DNA of 57,941 nucleotides from an uncultured Pseudomonadota bacterium (GTDB lineage Bacteria > Pseudomonadota > Gammaproteobacteria > Steroidobacterales > Steroidobacteraceae): positions 1 to 57,941 of the forward strand of contig CADEED010000010.1 in the NCBI GenBank assembly GCA_902826225.1, read 5' to 3'. How positions within the stretch are numbered: position 1 is the stretch's first letter; each line of letters begins with the position of its first letter. A program made the translations under genes and the position numbers. The notes under the pieces are model-generated. The model had not been told where the DNA came from, did no database searches, and saw only the letters and a list, made by a program, of their open reading frames with translations. Shown here piece by piece: positions 30,786 to 42,243 of the stretch.

Positions 30786-31466
30786 ATGAAAACATCGACC
30801 CTCGTCCGCAGCACCTTGTTAGCCGTCGTGGCGGCCTTCACGTTCACCGGCTGCATGACCACCGACGCCTATACCGGCGACAAGAAGGTCACCAAGACGA
30901 CGAAGGGCGCCGGCATCGGCGCGCTCGCGGGCGCCGTCCTCGGCGCGGCCACCGGCGACAACTCCAAGGAGCGTCGCAAGCGCGCGCTGATCGGGGCCGG
31001 CGTCGGCGCGCTCACGGGCGCGGGCGTGGGCGCGTACATGGATCGCCAGGAGTCCAAGTTGCGCGCGCAGCTGCAGGGCACGGGCGTTTCCGTCACGCGC
31101 AGTGGCAACGACCTCATCCTCAACATGCCCGGGAACATCACGTTCAAGACCGCGAGCGCGGACCTGAACGCGAATTTCTTCGGCGTGCTCGACTCCGTGT
31201 CGCTCGTGCTCAAGGAGTTCGACAAGACGATCATCGATGTCGAAGGTCACACCGACAGCGACGGCAGCGACCAGTACAACCAGCAGCTCTCCCTCAACCG
31301 CGCGAACTCGGTGGGTACCTACCTGCAGTCGCACGGTGTGAACGGTCAGCGCATCGTGACGTTCGGCGCCGGTGAAGCCCGTCCGGTCGCGAGCAACACG
31401 ACGCCCGACGGTAAGCAGCAGAACCGCCGCGTCGAACTCAAGCTCCAGCCCATCACCGAAGGCTGA
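30786..31466 (+). CDS. OmpA-family lipoprotein with glycine-zipper domain
   Basis: A 226-residue envelope protein with AAGGAG before the ATG. Lipoprotein signal MKTSTLVRSTLLAVVAAFTF ends at TGC with Cys as the anchor. A glycine-zipper stretch follows (GAGIGALAGAVLGAATG and ALIGAGVGALTGAGVGAYMD). The C-terminal OmpA domain has DVEGHTDSDGSDQYNQQLS, LNRANSV, VTFGAGEARPVASN and QNRRVEL, the peptidoglycan-binding fold with its Asp and Arg contacts. It probably tethers the outer membrane to peptidoglycan, like YiaD/Pal-type proteins. An inverted repeat TGAGAC...GTCTCA (30684-30707) lies upstream. Confidence 0.93.
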   Translation: MKTSTLVRSTLLAVVAAFTFTGCMTTDAYTGDKKVTKTTKGAGIGALAGAVLGAATGDNSKERRKRALIGAGVGALTGAGVGAYMDRQESKLRAQLQGTGVSVTRSGNDLILNMPGNITFKTASADLNANFFGVLDSVSLVLKEFDKTIIDVEGHTDSDGSDQYNQQLSLNRANSVGTYLQSHGVNGQRIVTFGAGEARPVASNTTPDGKQQNRRVELKLQPITEG

Positions 31467-31496
31467 TATCCCCGGGCGCTCCCGCGCCACGGTAGA

Positions 31497-31522
31497 GGAC
31501 GGTGGCCTTGGGGCCGCCGTCC
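31497..31522. terminator. Hairpin between convergent OmpA and methyltransferase genes
   Basis: GGACGGTGGCC pairs with GGCCGCCGTCC (one G-T wobble) around TTGG. It lies between two convergent stops and lacks a T-run on either side, so it may be a weak bidirectional end. Confidence 0.4.
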
Positions 31523-31523
31523 C

Positions 31524-32342
31524 TCATGGCTTCCGGCCCGACGCGATGGGCACGAACCAGACGGCGTAGTGCTCCGGGTCCAGGATGCTCCCGACGATTT
31601 GGTCGAAATGCGTCCGCACCAGCGCTGGCGGAAACTCCGCTGTCGCCATGGGCTCGGTGTAACCGTCGCGCCAGGCCGCGATGATGTCCGCGAACACCTG
31701 GCGCGGCACGCGCAGCGTGTCGACCACGACGTAGTCGACACGCACGTCCTGCAAGCCCGCGGCACGCAGCAGCGTCCACGCGCGGCGGCCGATGCGCGCA
31801 TCGGTGCCGGTACGCATCGCGTATTCCACGGGACCCTTCCGCCAGAACACGTCCGGGTCGAGCGGCCCCGACATCATGTGCAGCATCTCGTAGTCCTCGG
31901 CAAGGACGTGCACGCGGCCGCCCGGGCGCGTTACGCGCACGAGCTCCGCGAGCACGCGTTCGACGTGCGGCACCGACTGGATCATGTGCCGGTTCACGAC
32001 GAGATCGAAGGCGTCATCGGGTTGCGCGAGATTGAATGCGTCGCCGGTCTCGAAGGCGAGCCTCGGCCCCATGCCCGCATGACGCGACCGCGCGAGCTCG
32101 ACTGACGCCGGCAGCAGCTCGACGCCGGTGACTTGCGCCTGCGGGTACGCCGCCGCGATGCGCGCGCTGAATTCGCCGGTGCCCGCGCCGACGTCGAGCA
32201 CTCGCGCCTCGTCGGGCAACCGGTAGCGCTCGATGAGCCGCTGCTCCTGCGGCCAGATCGCTTCGATCTGCGCGGCCAAGGTCCGCACCATCGACTCGTC
32301 GGCCATCTGCTGGCCTTGTGGATTGAGATTGACCTGGGACAT
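31524..32342 (-). CDS. SAM-dependent methyltransferase, class I
   Basis: A 272-residue methyltransferase: motif I VLDVGAGTGEFSARIA, acidic loop VTGVELLP, motif II-like DAFDLVVNRHMIQSVP, and motif III VTRPGGRVHVLAEDYEM. The His/Asn in NRHMIQS and a large C-terminal cap (residues 165-272) resemble UbiE/ArsM-type small-molecule methyltransferases, but the acceptor cannot be assigned. No signal peptide. It stands alone and converges with the OmpA gene. Confidence 0.87.
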   Translation of the reverse strand: MSQVNLNPQGQQMADESMVRTLAAQIEAIWPQEQRLIERYRLPDEARVLDVGAGTGEFSARIAAAYPQAQVTGVELLPASVELARSRHAGMGPRLAFETGDAFNLAQPDDAFDLVVNRHMIQSVPHVERVLAELVRVTRPGGRVHVLAEDYEMLHMMSGPLDPDVFWRKGPVEYAMRTGTDARIGRRAWTLLRAAGLQDVRVDYVVVDTLRVPRQVFADIIAAWRDGYTEPMATAEFPPALVRTHFDQIVGSILDPEHYAVWFVPIASGRKP

Positions 32343-32386
32343 GCGCCCCCGATTAATCCACGGGGGCCTCGACCGGGCAACCCTCG

Positions 32387-33037
32387 TCAGGCGCTACGAC
32401 GGCGGCGCGCCAGCGCGGCGCCGAGCAAACCCACACCCAGCAGGGTCAGCGTGGCGGGCTCCGGCACGCCTTTCGGCGGCGCGCCGACATCGCCGTCGCG
32501 CACGAGCCAGACGAACAACCGGTCTCCACCGCCCGTGGTCGTGAGATCGCCGCTGCCGAACCCGAAGGCCCAGATTGCGCGGTCGGGCTTGAGCACGTCG
32601 CCCGTCCAGTAATGGCGATTGACGAGATCGAACCAGGGGTTGCCCTTCAGCTCGGCCTTGGTGCCATCGGTGTGCGCGACGAGGCCCAGGTTCTCGTAAT
32701 ACATGTGGCCGAGCTCGTTGCTCGCGCCGGTGGGATCCCAGCCCTGGGTCGCGCCGGTCGAGACGCCTGGCAGGCGCCAGTCGCTCCACGTCATTTCGCG
32801 CACGCGGTCGTAGTAGGCCGCGCCGGCGGCGAACTCGAGGGCCTGGTCGAACGTCAGCAGCGGGTCCGCGCTGAATCCGCTGTTTACGACGTAGCGGGTG
32901 TCCTGCATCCAGGTCACGTCGAGGACGTCGTCGTATACGAGTCCCGCGCCACGATCGATGAGCGCCGCCTGGCTCGCGCCGGCTCCGAACGCGAACAGCG
33001 CGATTGATTTGACGATAACGCCCTTGGGTCCCGACAT
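32387..33037 (-). CDS. PEP-CTERM sorting-domain protein
   Basis: A 216-residue exported protein. Signal peptide MSGPKGVIVKSIALFAFGAGASQA is followed by a DUF1566-like domain (LVYDDVLDVTWMQDTRYV, MTWSDWRLPG, GHMYYENLG, LFVWLVRDGD). The last 26 residues are a textbook PEP-CTERM tail: VPEPATLTLLGVGLLGAALA, then RRRRSA. Such proteins are sorted and probably processed by an exosortase, usually in species making exopolysaccharide. It is 10 kb from the exosortase in this window, and its canonical tail differs from the IPEPGEW tail there. A separate general exosortase elsewhere is therefore likely. Confidence 0.9.
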   Translation of the reverse strand: MSGPKGVIVKSIALFAFGAGASQAALIDRGAGLVYDDVLDVTWMQDTRYVVNSGFSADPLLTFDQALEFAAGAAYYDRVREMTWSDWRLPGVSTGATQGWDPTGASNELGHMYYENLGLVAHTDGTKAELKGNPWFDLVNRHYWTGDVLKPDRAIWAFGFGSGDLTTTGGGDRLFVWLVRDGDVGAPPKGVPEPATLTLLGVGLLGAALARRRRSA

Positions 33038-33261
33038 CTGCACGTCTAACTTCTCCCGGAATGGATACAACCGGGGAATGAGCAGCATCCATGCCATGCG
33101 CCGCGCGGCGCCGCGGATCCGCGTCGACGGGCGCTCGGCCGCGTGATGACGTTCACGGATCGGCCAAAAAAAGTCGGGCCCGGCCACTCGGTTCGTCGCG
33201 AAATCCCGGGTCGCAAACCTGTGGCGTGCGCGCCTCTGTCAGGAAGTCCGACGGTGGGACG

Positions 33262-33290
33262 AAAAAAAACGGCGGCCAGGCGGCCGCCGT
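33262..33290 (-). terminator. Intrinsic terminator of rpoH
   Basis: On the minus strand ACGGCGGCC pairs with GGCCGCCGT around a 4-base loop and is followed by eight T residues, 25 bases after the rpoH stop. A second T7 run after a GC-rich patch near 33167-33180 could act as a backup. Confidence 0.9.
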
Positions 33291-33315
33291 CATCACATCG
33301 ATCCGAGTCTGTTCC

Positions 33316-34191
33316 TTACGCAGCCATGAGGCCGCGCAGCTTCTTGATCGCGTTCGCTTCGATCTGCCGGATGCGCTCGGCGGACACGCCGTACTTCCCG
33401 GCGAGGTCGTGCAGGGTCGCGGTCGCTTCGCCCGTCCAGCGGCTCACGACGATGTCGCGGCTGCGGTCGTCGAGCGTCTGCATCGCCGACTTGAGACGGT
33501 TGCCGGTGGTGTCGTCCCACTCCGCGTTCTCGATCTGCACGGCAGGATCCGCATCCTGGGCCGGCAGGTAGGCAGCCGGAGAGTACGTCTCGTCGCCGTC
33601 CTCGCTGCCGCTGTCGGGCACGGGATCGAACGAGAGGTCGCGCGCCGACAGGCGCTTTTCCATCTCCGTCACCTCGGCAGGCGATACCTTGAGCTCGCGC
33701 GCCACGGTCTCGGTCTCTTCGGCCGACAGCCAGGCGAGGTTCTTCTTCATCTTGCGCAGATTGAAGAAGAGCTTGCGCTGCGCCTTGGTGGTCGCGACCT
33801 TCACGAGGCGCCAGTTGCGCAGCACGTACTCGTGGATTTCGGCGCGAATCCAGTGAACCGCGAAGGACACCAGGCGTACGCCGACCGTGGGGTCGAAACG
33901 CTTCACGGCCTTCATGAGGCCGACGTTACCTTCCTGGACGACATCGCCCAACGGCAGGCCGTACCCGGAGTAACCGCGCGCGATGTGCACCACGAAACGC
34001 AGGTGGGACATCACGAGCTGGCGGGCAGCCTCGAGGTCGCCGCCGTTACGAAAACGATTCGCCAGCACGAGCTCGTCCTCGCGCGTCAGCACGGGGATGC
34101 GGCTCACCTTGTCCATGTACGCGTCGAAGCTGCCGACGGGACCGGAGAGGACGAAGTCGTTCTTGCGGGTGATCAACGCAGTGGCGGTCAT
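33316..34191 (-). CDS. rpoH: RNA polymerase heat-shock sigma factor sigma-32
   Basis: A 291-residue group 3 sigma factor. Region 2 holds ARQLVMSHLRFVVHIARGY, GDVVQEGNVGLMKAVKRFDP and SFAVHWIRAEIHEYVLRNW. The RpoH box QRKLFFNLRKMKK follows, which separates it from RpoD and RpoS. Region 4 ends LAGKYGVSAERIRQIEANAIKKLRGLM. Length matches the family. AGGAGG lies 10 bases before the ATG. It directs transcription of chaperone and protease genes. The ftsYEX cluster lies directly upstream on the same strand, an arrangement widespread in gammaproteobacteria. A CIRCE-like operator 53 bases upstream suggests additional HrcA control. Confidence 0.97.
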   Translation of the reverse strand: MTATALITRKNDFVLSGPVGSFDAYMDKVSRIPVLTREDELVLANRFRNGGDLEAARQLVMSHLRFVVHIARGYSGYGLPLGDVVQEGNVGLMKAVKRFDPTVGVRLVSFAVHWIRAEIHEYVLRNWRLVKVATTKAQRKLFFNLRKMKKNLAWLSAEETETVARELKVSPAEVTEMEKRLSARDLSFDPVPDSGSEDGDETYSPAAYLPAQDADPAVQIENAEWDDTTGNRLKSAMQTLDDRSRDIVVSRWTGEATATLHDLAGKYGVSAERIRQIEANAIKKLRGLMAA

Positions 34192-34243
34192 CTGGACGAA
34201 ACCTCCTGGAACGCTCGAGGGGGCCCTGGCGGGCCGGGGGATC

Positions 34244-34270
34244 TTAGCAGTCGAGGGATTAGAGTGCTAA
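34244..34270 (-). promoter_or_regulatory. CIRCE operator (HrcA site) upstream of rpoH
   Basis: On the minus strand the sequence is TTAGCACTC, nine bases, GACTGCTAA. The CIRCE consensus is TTAGCACTC-N9-GAGTGCTAA, so 17 of 18 defined bases match and the spacer is exactly right. It sits between ftsX and rpoH, 53-79 bases before the rpoH ATG, where HrcA would block transcription start or early elongation. Confidence 0.85.
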
Positions 34271-34340
34271 GTACCCCCCGAGTTCCATCCCTCGATGGAG
34301 GTACCAGAACGGTAAGTTATTGAGCCAGAAGGAACAGCAC

Positions 34341-35267
34341 TCAGGCGCGCGGTTCGATCCGGCGCAGGTGCCGGCCCGTCGAGATGAGGGCGCCGAGCCA
34401 CCCCAGGGAGGCGCCGGCACCGACCAGGATGCCCACCCCGCGGGCGCCCAGGCCGGTCATCACGAACCGGCCGCCGTACTGGGCGGACAGTTCGCCGACA
34501 GCCTGCTCCAGGTACGAGAGGCCGCCGATCACGATCAGGCAGGCGAGCAACGCGCCGCCGACACCATAGAAAAGGCCCGTGTAGAGGAACGGGCGGCGGA
34601 CGAAAGCGTTCGATCCGCCGACGAGCTTGGTGACCTCGATCTCCGGCCGACGGTGCTGGATCTCGAGACGGATCGTGTTGCCGATGACGGCGAGCACGCC
34701 GAGTCCGAGCACCGAGATCACGACCCAGAGGGCCCGCCGCAGGACGTCGAGCAACGAGTGCAGCCGGCGCACCCAGTCGAGGTCGAGCTGCACGAGCTCC
34801 ACTTCGGGAAATGCCGCGAAGTATCGCCGCATCGATTCGATCTGCGCCGGTCCGCTCGCCGATTTCGCGGGACGGACGATGAGGTGGTGCGGCAAGGGAT
34901 TGTCCGAGAGCGCGGACAAGGCGTCGCCGAAGCCGGAGGCCTCACGGAATTCCGCGAGCGCTTCATCCGCCGTTTTCACCGTGATCGAATCGATTCCCGG
35001 CCGCTCGCGGGCGCCCCTGGCAAGCTGCTGCACGCGTTCAATCGGCGTTCCCCGCTTGAAGTGCACGGTGAAATCGAGTGCGCCGCCGAGGTCGCCGGTG
35101 GCGACGCGAACGTTGTTCACGACGAGCGCGAGGCCCGCGGGCAGCGCGAGCGCGACGGCGATGACGATCAGCGTGAGCAGCGTCGCGAGCGGCGAGCGTG
35201 CGAGCCGCCCTGCCGAGCCGAACAGCGCCTGCAGGTGCCGCGTGCCGTATGAGGTGATGCCGCTCAC
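34341..35267 (-). CDS. ftsX: Cell-division permease FtsX
   Basis: A 308-residue membrane protein with four helices: one near the N-terminus (TLLTLIVIAVALALPAGLALVV) and three in the C-terminal half, around a periplasmic loop of about 110 residues. The C-terminal half shows the FtsX/MacB permease pattern (EIQHRRPEIEVTKLVGGSNAFVRRPFLYTG). With FtsE it forms the ABC-type complex that activates septal amidases. It overlaps ftsE by 4 bases (ATGA). Confidence 0.95.
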   Translation of the reverse strand: MSGITSYGTRHLQALFGSAGRLARSPLATLLTLIVIAVALALPAGLALVVNNVRVATGDLGGALDFTVHFKRGTPIERVQQLARGARERPGIDSITVKTADEALAEFREASGFGDALSALSDNPLPHHLIVRPAKSASGPAQIESMRRYFAAFPEVELVQLDLDWVRRLHSLLDVLRRALWVVISVLGLGVLAVIGNTIRLEIQHRRPEIEVTKLVGGSNAFVRRPFLYTGLFYGVGGALLACLIVIGGLSYLEQAVGELSAQYGGRFVMTGLGARGVGILVGAGASLGWLGALISTGRHLRRIEPRA

Positions 35268-36001
35268 GTGCGCAGGTCGATGTCGGGGAGCACGGACGGC
35301 TGCGGTGCGAGCGCGGTCATGCGCTTGGCATGGCGCTCGCGGTAGGTGTCGGCGGCGATCCGCCCGGCATCGAGGACGATCTCGCGCTCACCGAACTGGT
35401 CCACCAGGTGCGGATCATGTGACGCGATGATCACCGTCACGCCGACTTCCTGGAAACGCTTGAAGACCCACATGATGTCGACGGCCAGGCCAGGGTCGAG
35501 GTTGCCGGTCGGCTCGTCGGCGATGATGAGCTGCGGCCGGCTGATGACCGCGCGCGCGATGCCGACGCGCTGCTGTTCGCCGACGGACAGCTCGAGCGGC
35601 GAGGAACGCTCGCGGCCTAACAAGCCGACCTGGTCGAGCGCGGCACGCACGCGGCGATCCACTTCCTTGAGCGGCGTACCCGACACGATCAGCGGCAACG
35701 CGACGTTGTCGTAGATCGGCCGGTCGAGCAGCAGCTTGTGATCCTGGAATACGACGCCGATGGCGCGGCGGAACGCGGGAATCTTCCCCGCCTTGAGCTT
35801 GCCGGTGTTCTGGCCGTTGACCGTCACGGTGCCGCGGCTCGGGCGCTCGAGGAGCGCGATCAGCTTGAGCACGCTGCTCTTGCCGGCACCGGAGCGGCCC
35901 GTCAGGAACACGAACTCGCCCGGCTGGATCGTGAAGGTCACGCCGCCGAGCGCCTCGCGGCCGTTCGGATAGCGCTTGGCGACGTTCTCGAACGAAATCA
36001 T
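35264..36001 (-). CDS. ftsE: Cell-division ATP-binding protein FtsE
   Basis: A 245-residue ABC ATPase starting MISFENVAKRYPNGREALGGV. Walker A is GRSGAGKSS, the signature is LSVGEQQRV, Walker B is LIIADEPTGNLD, and the H-loop is IIASHDPHL. It pairs with FtsX to regulate peptidoglycan hydrolysis at the septum. The C-terminal 20 residues extend slightly beyond E. coli FtsE. It lies 9 bases after ftsY and overlaps ftsX. Confidence 0.96.
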   Translation of the reverse strand: MISFENVAKRYPNGREALGGVTFTIQPGEFVFLTGRSGAGKSSVLKLIALLERPSRGTVTVNGQNTGKLKAGKIPAFRRAIGVVFQDHKLLLDRPIYDNVALPLIVSGTPLKEVDRRVRAALDQVGLLGRERSSPLELSVGEQQRVGIARAVISRPQLIIADEPTGNLDPGLAVDIMWVFKRFQEVGVTVIIASHDPHLVDQFGEREIVLDAGRIAADTYRERHAKRMTALAPQPSVLPDIDLRT

Positions 36002-36010
36002 CGCCCGAGT

Positions 36011-36955
36011 CTAACCCGCCGCCTGCGAATTGCCGGAGACCAGCGCCGTCGCGAAGGCGCGCGCATCGAATTCTCCGAAATCCTCCGCCTGTTCGCCGAC
36101 GCCGATGAAGCGGATCGGCAGGCCGAGCTTGCTCGCGATGGCGATCACGATGCCGCCCTTCGCCGTGCCGTCGAGCTTGGTGAGCACGAGTCCCGTCACG
36201 CCGACGGCTTCGTGGAACTGCGTCGCCTGGGTGAGTGCGTTCTGCCCCTGGTTGGCGTCCAGCACCAGCAGCACTTCGTGCGGCGCCGTCGGATCCACCC
36301 GCCTGATCACGCGATGGACCTTTTTGAGTTCGTCCATGAGGTGCGACTGGCTGTGCAGCCGTCCGGCGGTGTCGATGATGACGATATCCGCCTTGCGCGC
36401 GCGCGCGGCCGTCACGGCGTCGAACACGACCGCCCCGGGATCGGCGCCGGCCTGCTGCTGGATGATGTCCGCGTTCGCGCGCTGCGCCCACACGCCGAGC
36501 TGCTCGATCGCCGCGGCCCGGAACGTGTCTCCGGCAGCCAGGATGACCTGCTTGCGCGCGTCGGCGAAACGGCGCGCGAGTTTGCCGATCGTCGTCGTCT
36601 TGCCCGAGCCATTGACGCCGACCACGAGCAGCACGAACGGCCGGTGACCGCCGATGTCGAGCGGCTTCTGACAGGGCAGCAGGATCGTGGTGATCGCGTC
36701 GGTCAGGGCGGCGATGAGCGTGTCGACGTCGTCGAGTTCCTTGCGCGCGACCTGTCTGCGCAGGCCTTCCAGGATCTGCTCGGTGGCTTCGACGCCGACG
36801 TCGGCCGTGAGCAGCCGGGTTTCGAGCTCATCGAGCACCTGCGCGTCGATCGCGCGCCCCGGAACGAGATTCGCCAGATCGTAGGAGAGCCACGATCCCG
36901 GGCGGTTGATCTTCGCGCGCATGCGCGAGAAGAAGGATTTCTTTTCGTCGGCCAT
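36011..36955 (-). CDS. ftsY: Signal recognition particle receptor FtsY
   Basis: A 314-residue SRP-GTPase containing mainly the NG domain. The acidic A domain of E. coli FtsY is missing apart from the short lead MADEKKSFFSRMRAKINRP. G-domain motifs: GVNGSGKTTTIGKLA (P-loop), AGDTFRAAAIEQL, IDTAGRLHSQSHLMDELKK, TKLDGTAKGG, and GVGEQAEDF near the end. It docks the SRP-ribosome complex at the membrane. Short FtsY proteins like this occur in other proteobacteria. Confidence 0.97.
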   Translation of the reverse strand: MADEKKSFFSRMRAKINRPGSWLSYDLANLVPGRAIDAQVLDELETRLLTADVGVEATEQILEGLRRQVARKELDDVDTLIAALTDAITTILLPCQKPLDIGGHRPFVLLVVGVNGSGKTTTIGKLARRFADARKQVILAAGDTFRAAAIEQLGVWAQRANADIIQQQAGADPGAVVFDAVTAARARKADIVIIDTAGRLHSQSHLMDELKKVHRVIRRVDPTAPHEVLLVLDANQGQNALTQATQFHEAVGVTGLVLTKLDGTAKGGIVIAIASKLGLPIRFIGVGEQAEDFGEFDARAFATALVSGNSQAAG

Positions 36956-36973
36956 TGGCCCCGGTGGGGAAAT

Positions 36974-37004
36974 GAAAAGGGCGGTCCGAGTAACGGACCG
37001 CCCT
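36974..37004 (-). terminator. Intrinsic terminator of the lipase gene
   Basis: On the minus strand AGGGCGGTCCG pairs with CGGACCGCCCT around TTACT, followed by TTTCATTT. It separates the lipase gene from ftsY. Confidence 0.85.
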
Positions 37005-37025
37005 GTGACTCGAAGGTTGCGGAGT

Positions 37026-39290
37026 TTAAGGCTGAACCGGCGCTGGCGTGAGGGCGCCGGGGACGATCGTGCCGGCGGGGATCGGTCCCGGGGCGCCGGC
37101 GGTGTAGATCACCGCTTCGGTCTGCATCTCTCCGGTGGCCGGAGCGCTCGCGGCGGGATTCAGCAGCGAGCCGTGATCGCCGAGCACGAAATTCACGTAC
37201 CCGTCGCCCGACACCGGGCCGCCGGGAACCGCGCGCGGGAAGGGCAGGCCGCCGGCAAGACCGTTGTTGGTGATCGCGGTGATCAGCCGTTGTGTCGCCG
37301 CGTTCGGGATCACCTGGTCCGGCAATACCGCGCCGCCGCCGACCATCTGCTGGAAGTAGATAGAGCGCTTCGCGGCCGTCTGCGTCACGAAGTTGAGCGG
37401 GTCGCCCGCGTCGACGATCGTCTGCACGTCGCGCATGAACTGCGCGTACAGCGAGGTGCCCGGCAACAGACCGAGGCTCTGCAGCCCCGCGTTGATCCGC
37501 GGCCCGAACGTCGGCGAATCGCGCAGCAGCTCCGCGAGACCGCCACCGGGAACCGACAGGACCATCGTCGGGATGCGAATCGGATTCACCGTCGGAACGC
37601 CCGGCGGCAGGTCGGCCGGCGTCGGCAAAGCCGCGCCGAACGTGGTGCCGACGATCGAACCCAGCGACTGGCCGACGAAGGCGATGCGCGCGGGGTCGAT
37701 GTCCGCGACCGTATCTCCGTCGATGTCGAGCGCCGGCAGGGCGCGCGTCAGCGCGAGCAGGTTCACGACGCCCTGGCGGACGTTGTCGCGGCTCGCCAGC
37801 GGGTACGTGAGGTTGATGAAGTGCGTGCCGGTCGAGTCGATCACGCCATCCGGGCCGGAGGCGCCGGTCGTGTTGACGACGAGATCCAGGTTGAACGTCT
37901 GCTCGTTGGAAGCCTGGTAGAGCGGACTCGCCGGGGCGGTGATTCCATGCAGCGGCAGATCGACCGCGGCGATAGCCCAGCCTGCGCCCGTGAAAGCCTG
38001 CGCGAGGGCCAAGGCATCGCTCCGGTCACGCGTGATTCCGTGCTGGAAGATGATCACCGGCCAGCCGCCCGCGGGTTTCGCCACGTTGTTCGGCGTGACC
38101 ACGACGAGCGGGATCGCCTTGCTCGCGCGCAGCTCCGGCAGCGGGTTGAAACGCGTGAGGTTGCGTTCGTTGGCCGGGTCGGCGAGCGGTGCGGGTGGAG
38201 CCGCCGCCGCGCGCCAGGCGGTGCGCAAGGTCAGTGTGTCGTTGCTGATTCCACCCGGCGCCAGCGGCGTCGGAATGTACGAGTAGTAAGGCACCGTCAC
38301 CGTGCCGAAGTATCCGCTCGCGGTGGCCGGCAGCGCCGGGTTGATGCCGTTGAGCGGCGTGCCCATCGGGTTCACCGCGATCGCGGGTACCGGGAAGGCG
38401 GGGTTGAAGATCGTGAGGCCGAGCGCGCGCATGGTGTCGCGCGTCGCCTGCGTCGAGAAGTGGAACGAGACGAGCACGTTCGCCTGCGCGACGCCGGTGG
38501 CCAGCGCCACCGCCATGTGCGAGGCAGTGAAGCCGCAGGCACCCTGCATCGCCGCATTCGGCAGCGAGGCGCAGCGCGTCGATTGCGGTGTCGTGGCACC
38601 GGCCGGGAAGAGCGTGGACTTGATGGTTGCGTAGTCCTGGTCCGGCGTCGCTGCCGTGCCGTTCGCCATCTGGATGCCATTCAGCAGCAGCACGAGGTAG
38701 CCGACACCGTCCGGCACCGGCTGACCGGGGCCCGCCGGACCCGCGGAAGGTACGAGCGGCACGAGCGGCTTGATCTCGAGCACCGTCGGACCCACGCCCG
38801 CGTCGGTCGCCAGGGCGGCCGAGTATTCGGTGCCGTAGGCGAGCGCGCGCGTGAAGCCGGAGACGGCCTTGTTCGTGTTGCTCACCGTCACCTGGTAGAC
38901 GCGGATGTTCGCGGCGCTGAACGAGGCCGCGCTCAAGGCGCTTGCGAAGCGGATGCGGATCGGCGCGGTGGTCGACCACCCGTCGAGCGCGTTGAGGCCG
39001 ACCTGGTTCGGGATCAGCGAGTTCGCCGGCTGGATATTGATGGTCCCGTCCGTCGTACCCGAGAAGTAGAGATCGTTCGGAAACGGGAACACGCCCTGCG
39101 CGGGCTGGTACAGCGCCGCCGTGGCCGCGGTGGTGGTCGGGGGCGTGCCGCCGCCGCCGGGGACACCGTTGCCGGAGGTCGGGTCCGTCGGACCGACATC
39201 GGAAGGATCTCCGACCGAGTTCGAGCAGCCCGCAGCGAGCAACGCCGACAGGGCCACAACGAGAGTGACGGCCGCAGAAAGCCTCTTCAT
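37026..39290 (-). CDS. VolA/Pla-1-type lipoprotein lipase
   Basis: A 754-residue lipoprotein. AGGAGCG precedes the ATG; the signal is MKRLSAAVTLVVALSALLAAGC with lipobox LAAGC. A Gly/Pro/Thr-rich linker (about 28-52) leads to a beta-rich N-terminal domain with YQPAQGVFPFPNDLYFSGTTDG. This signature is seen in VolA/Pla-1/cef surface lipases, which also have WPVIIFQHGITRDRSDALALA. The alpha/beta-hydrolase nucleophile is Ser542 in FVGQSLGSIVG; GDHGSLLNP near the C-terminus supplies the likely His. Such enzymes are surface-exposed lysophospholipases or lipases used for fatty-acid scavenging. It is a single-gene unit with its own terminator. Confidence 0.87.
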   Translation of the reverse strand: MKRLSAAVTLVVALSALLAAGCSNSVGDPSDVGPTDPTSGNGVPGGGGTPPTTTAATAALYQPAQGVFPFPNDLYFSGTTDGTINIQPANSLIPNQVGLNALDGWSTTAPIRIRFASALSAASFSAANIRVYQVTVSNTNKAVSGFTRALAYGTEYSAALATDAGVGPTVLEIKPLVPLVPSAGPAGPGQPVPDGVGYLVLLLNGIQMANGTAATPDQDYATIKSTLFPAGATTPQSTRCASLPNAAMQGACGFTASHMAVALATGVAQANVLVSFHFSTQATRDTMRALGLTIFNPAFPVPAIAVNPMGTPLNGINPALPATASGYFGTVTVPYYSYIPTPLAPGGISNDTLTLRTAWRAAAAPPAPLADPANERNLTRFNPLPELRASKAIPLVVVTPNNVAKPAGGWPVIIFQHGITRDRSDALALAQAFTGAGWAIAAVDLPLHGITAPASPLYQASNEQTFNLDLVVNTTGASGPDGVIDSTGTHFINLTYPLASRDNVRQGVVNLLALTRALPALDIDGDTVADIDPARIAFVGQSLGSIVGTTFGAALPTPADLPPGVPTVNPIRIPTMVLSVPGGGLAELLRDSPTFGPRINAGLQSLGLLPGTSLYAQFMRDVQTIVDAGDPLNFVTQTAAKRSIYFQQMVGGGAVLPDQVIPNAATQRLITAITNNGLAGGLPFPRAVPGGPVSGDGYVNFVLGDHGSLLNPAASAPATGEMQTEAVIYTAGAPGPIPAGTIVPGALTPAPVQP

Positions 39291-39416
39291 GAGTTCGCTC
39301 CTCGGAAAAACTGGGACTGAAGGGTCGGTCGCATTCCCTCGTCGTACAGAACGATGCGCCGAACTTGTCGTGTTGGGACGGTAGGTTACGCTTCGTCCCC
39401 AAAAGGTGGCAAGCCG

Positions 39417-42231
<2,815 letters not shown>

Positions 42232-42243
42232 CCGGGCGTCGGG

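Noticed and set aside
30786..31466. OmpA lipoprotein as the PdsO partner of the sorting system
   Set aside because: It has a lipoprotein signal and glycine zipper typical of general OmpA lipoproteins, and lies 4 kb away on the other side of housekeeping genes.
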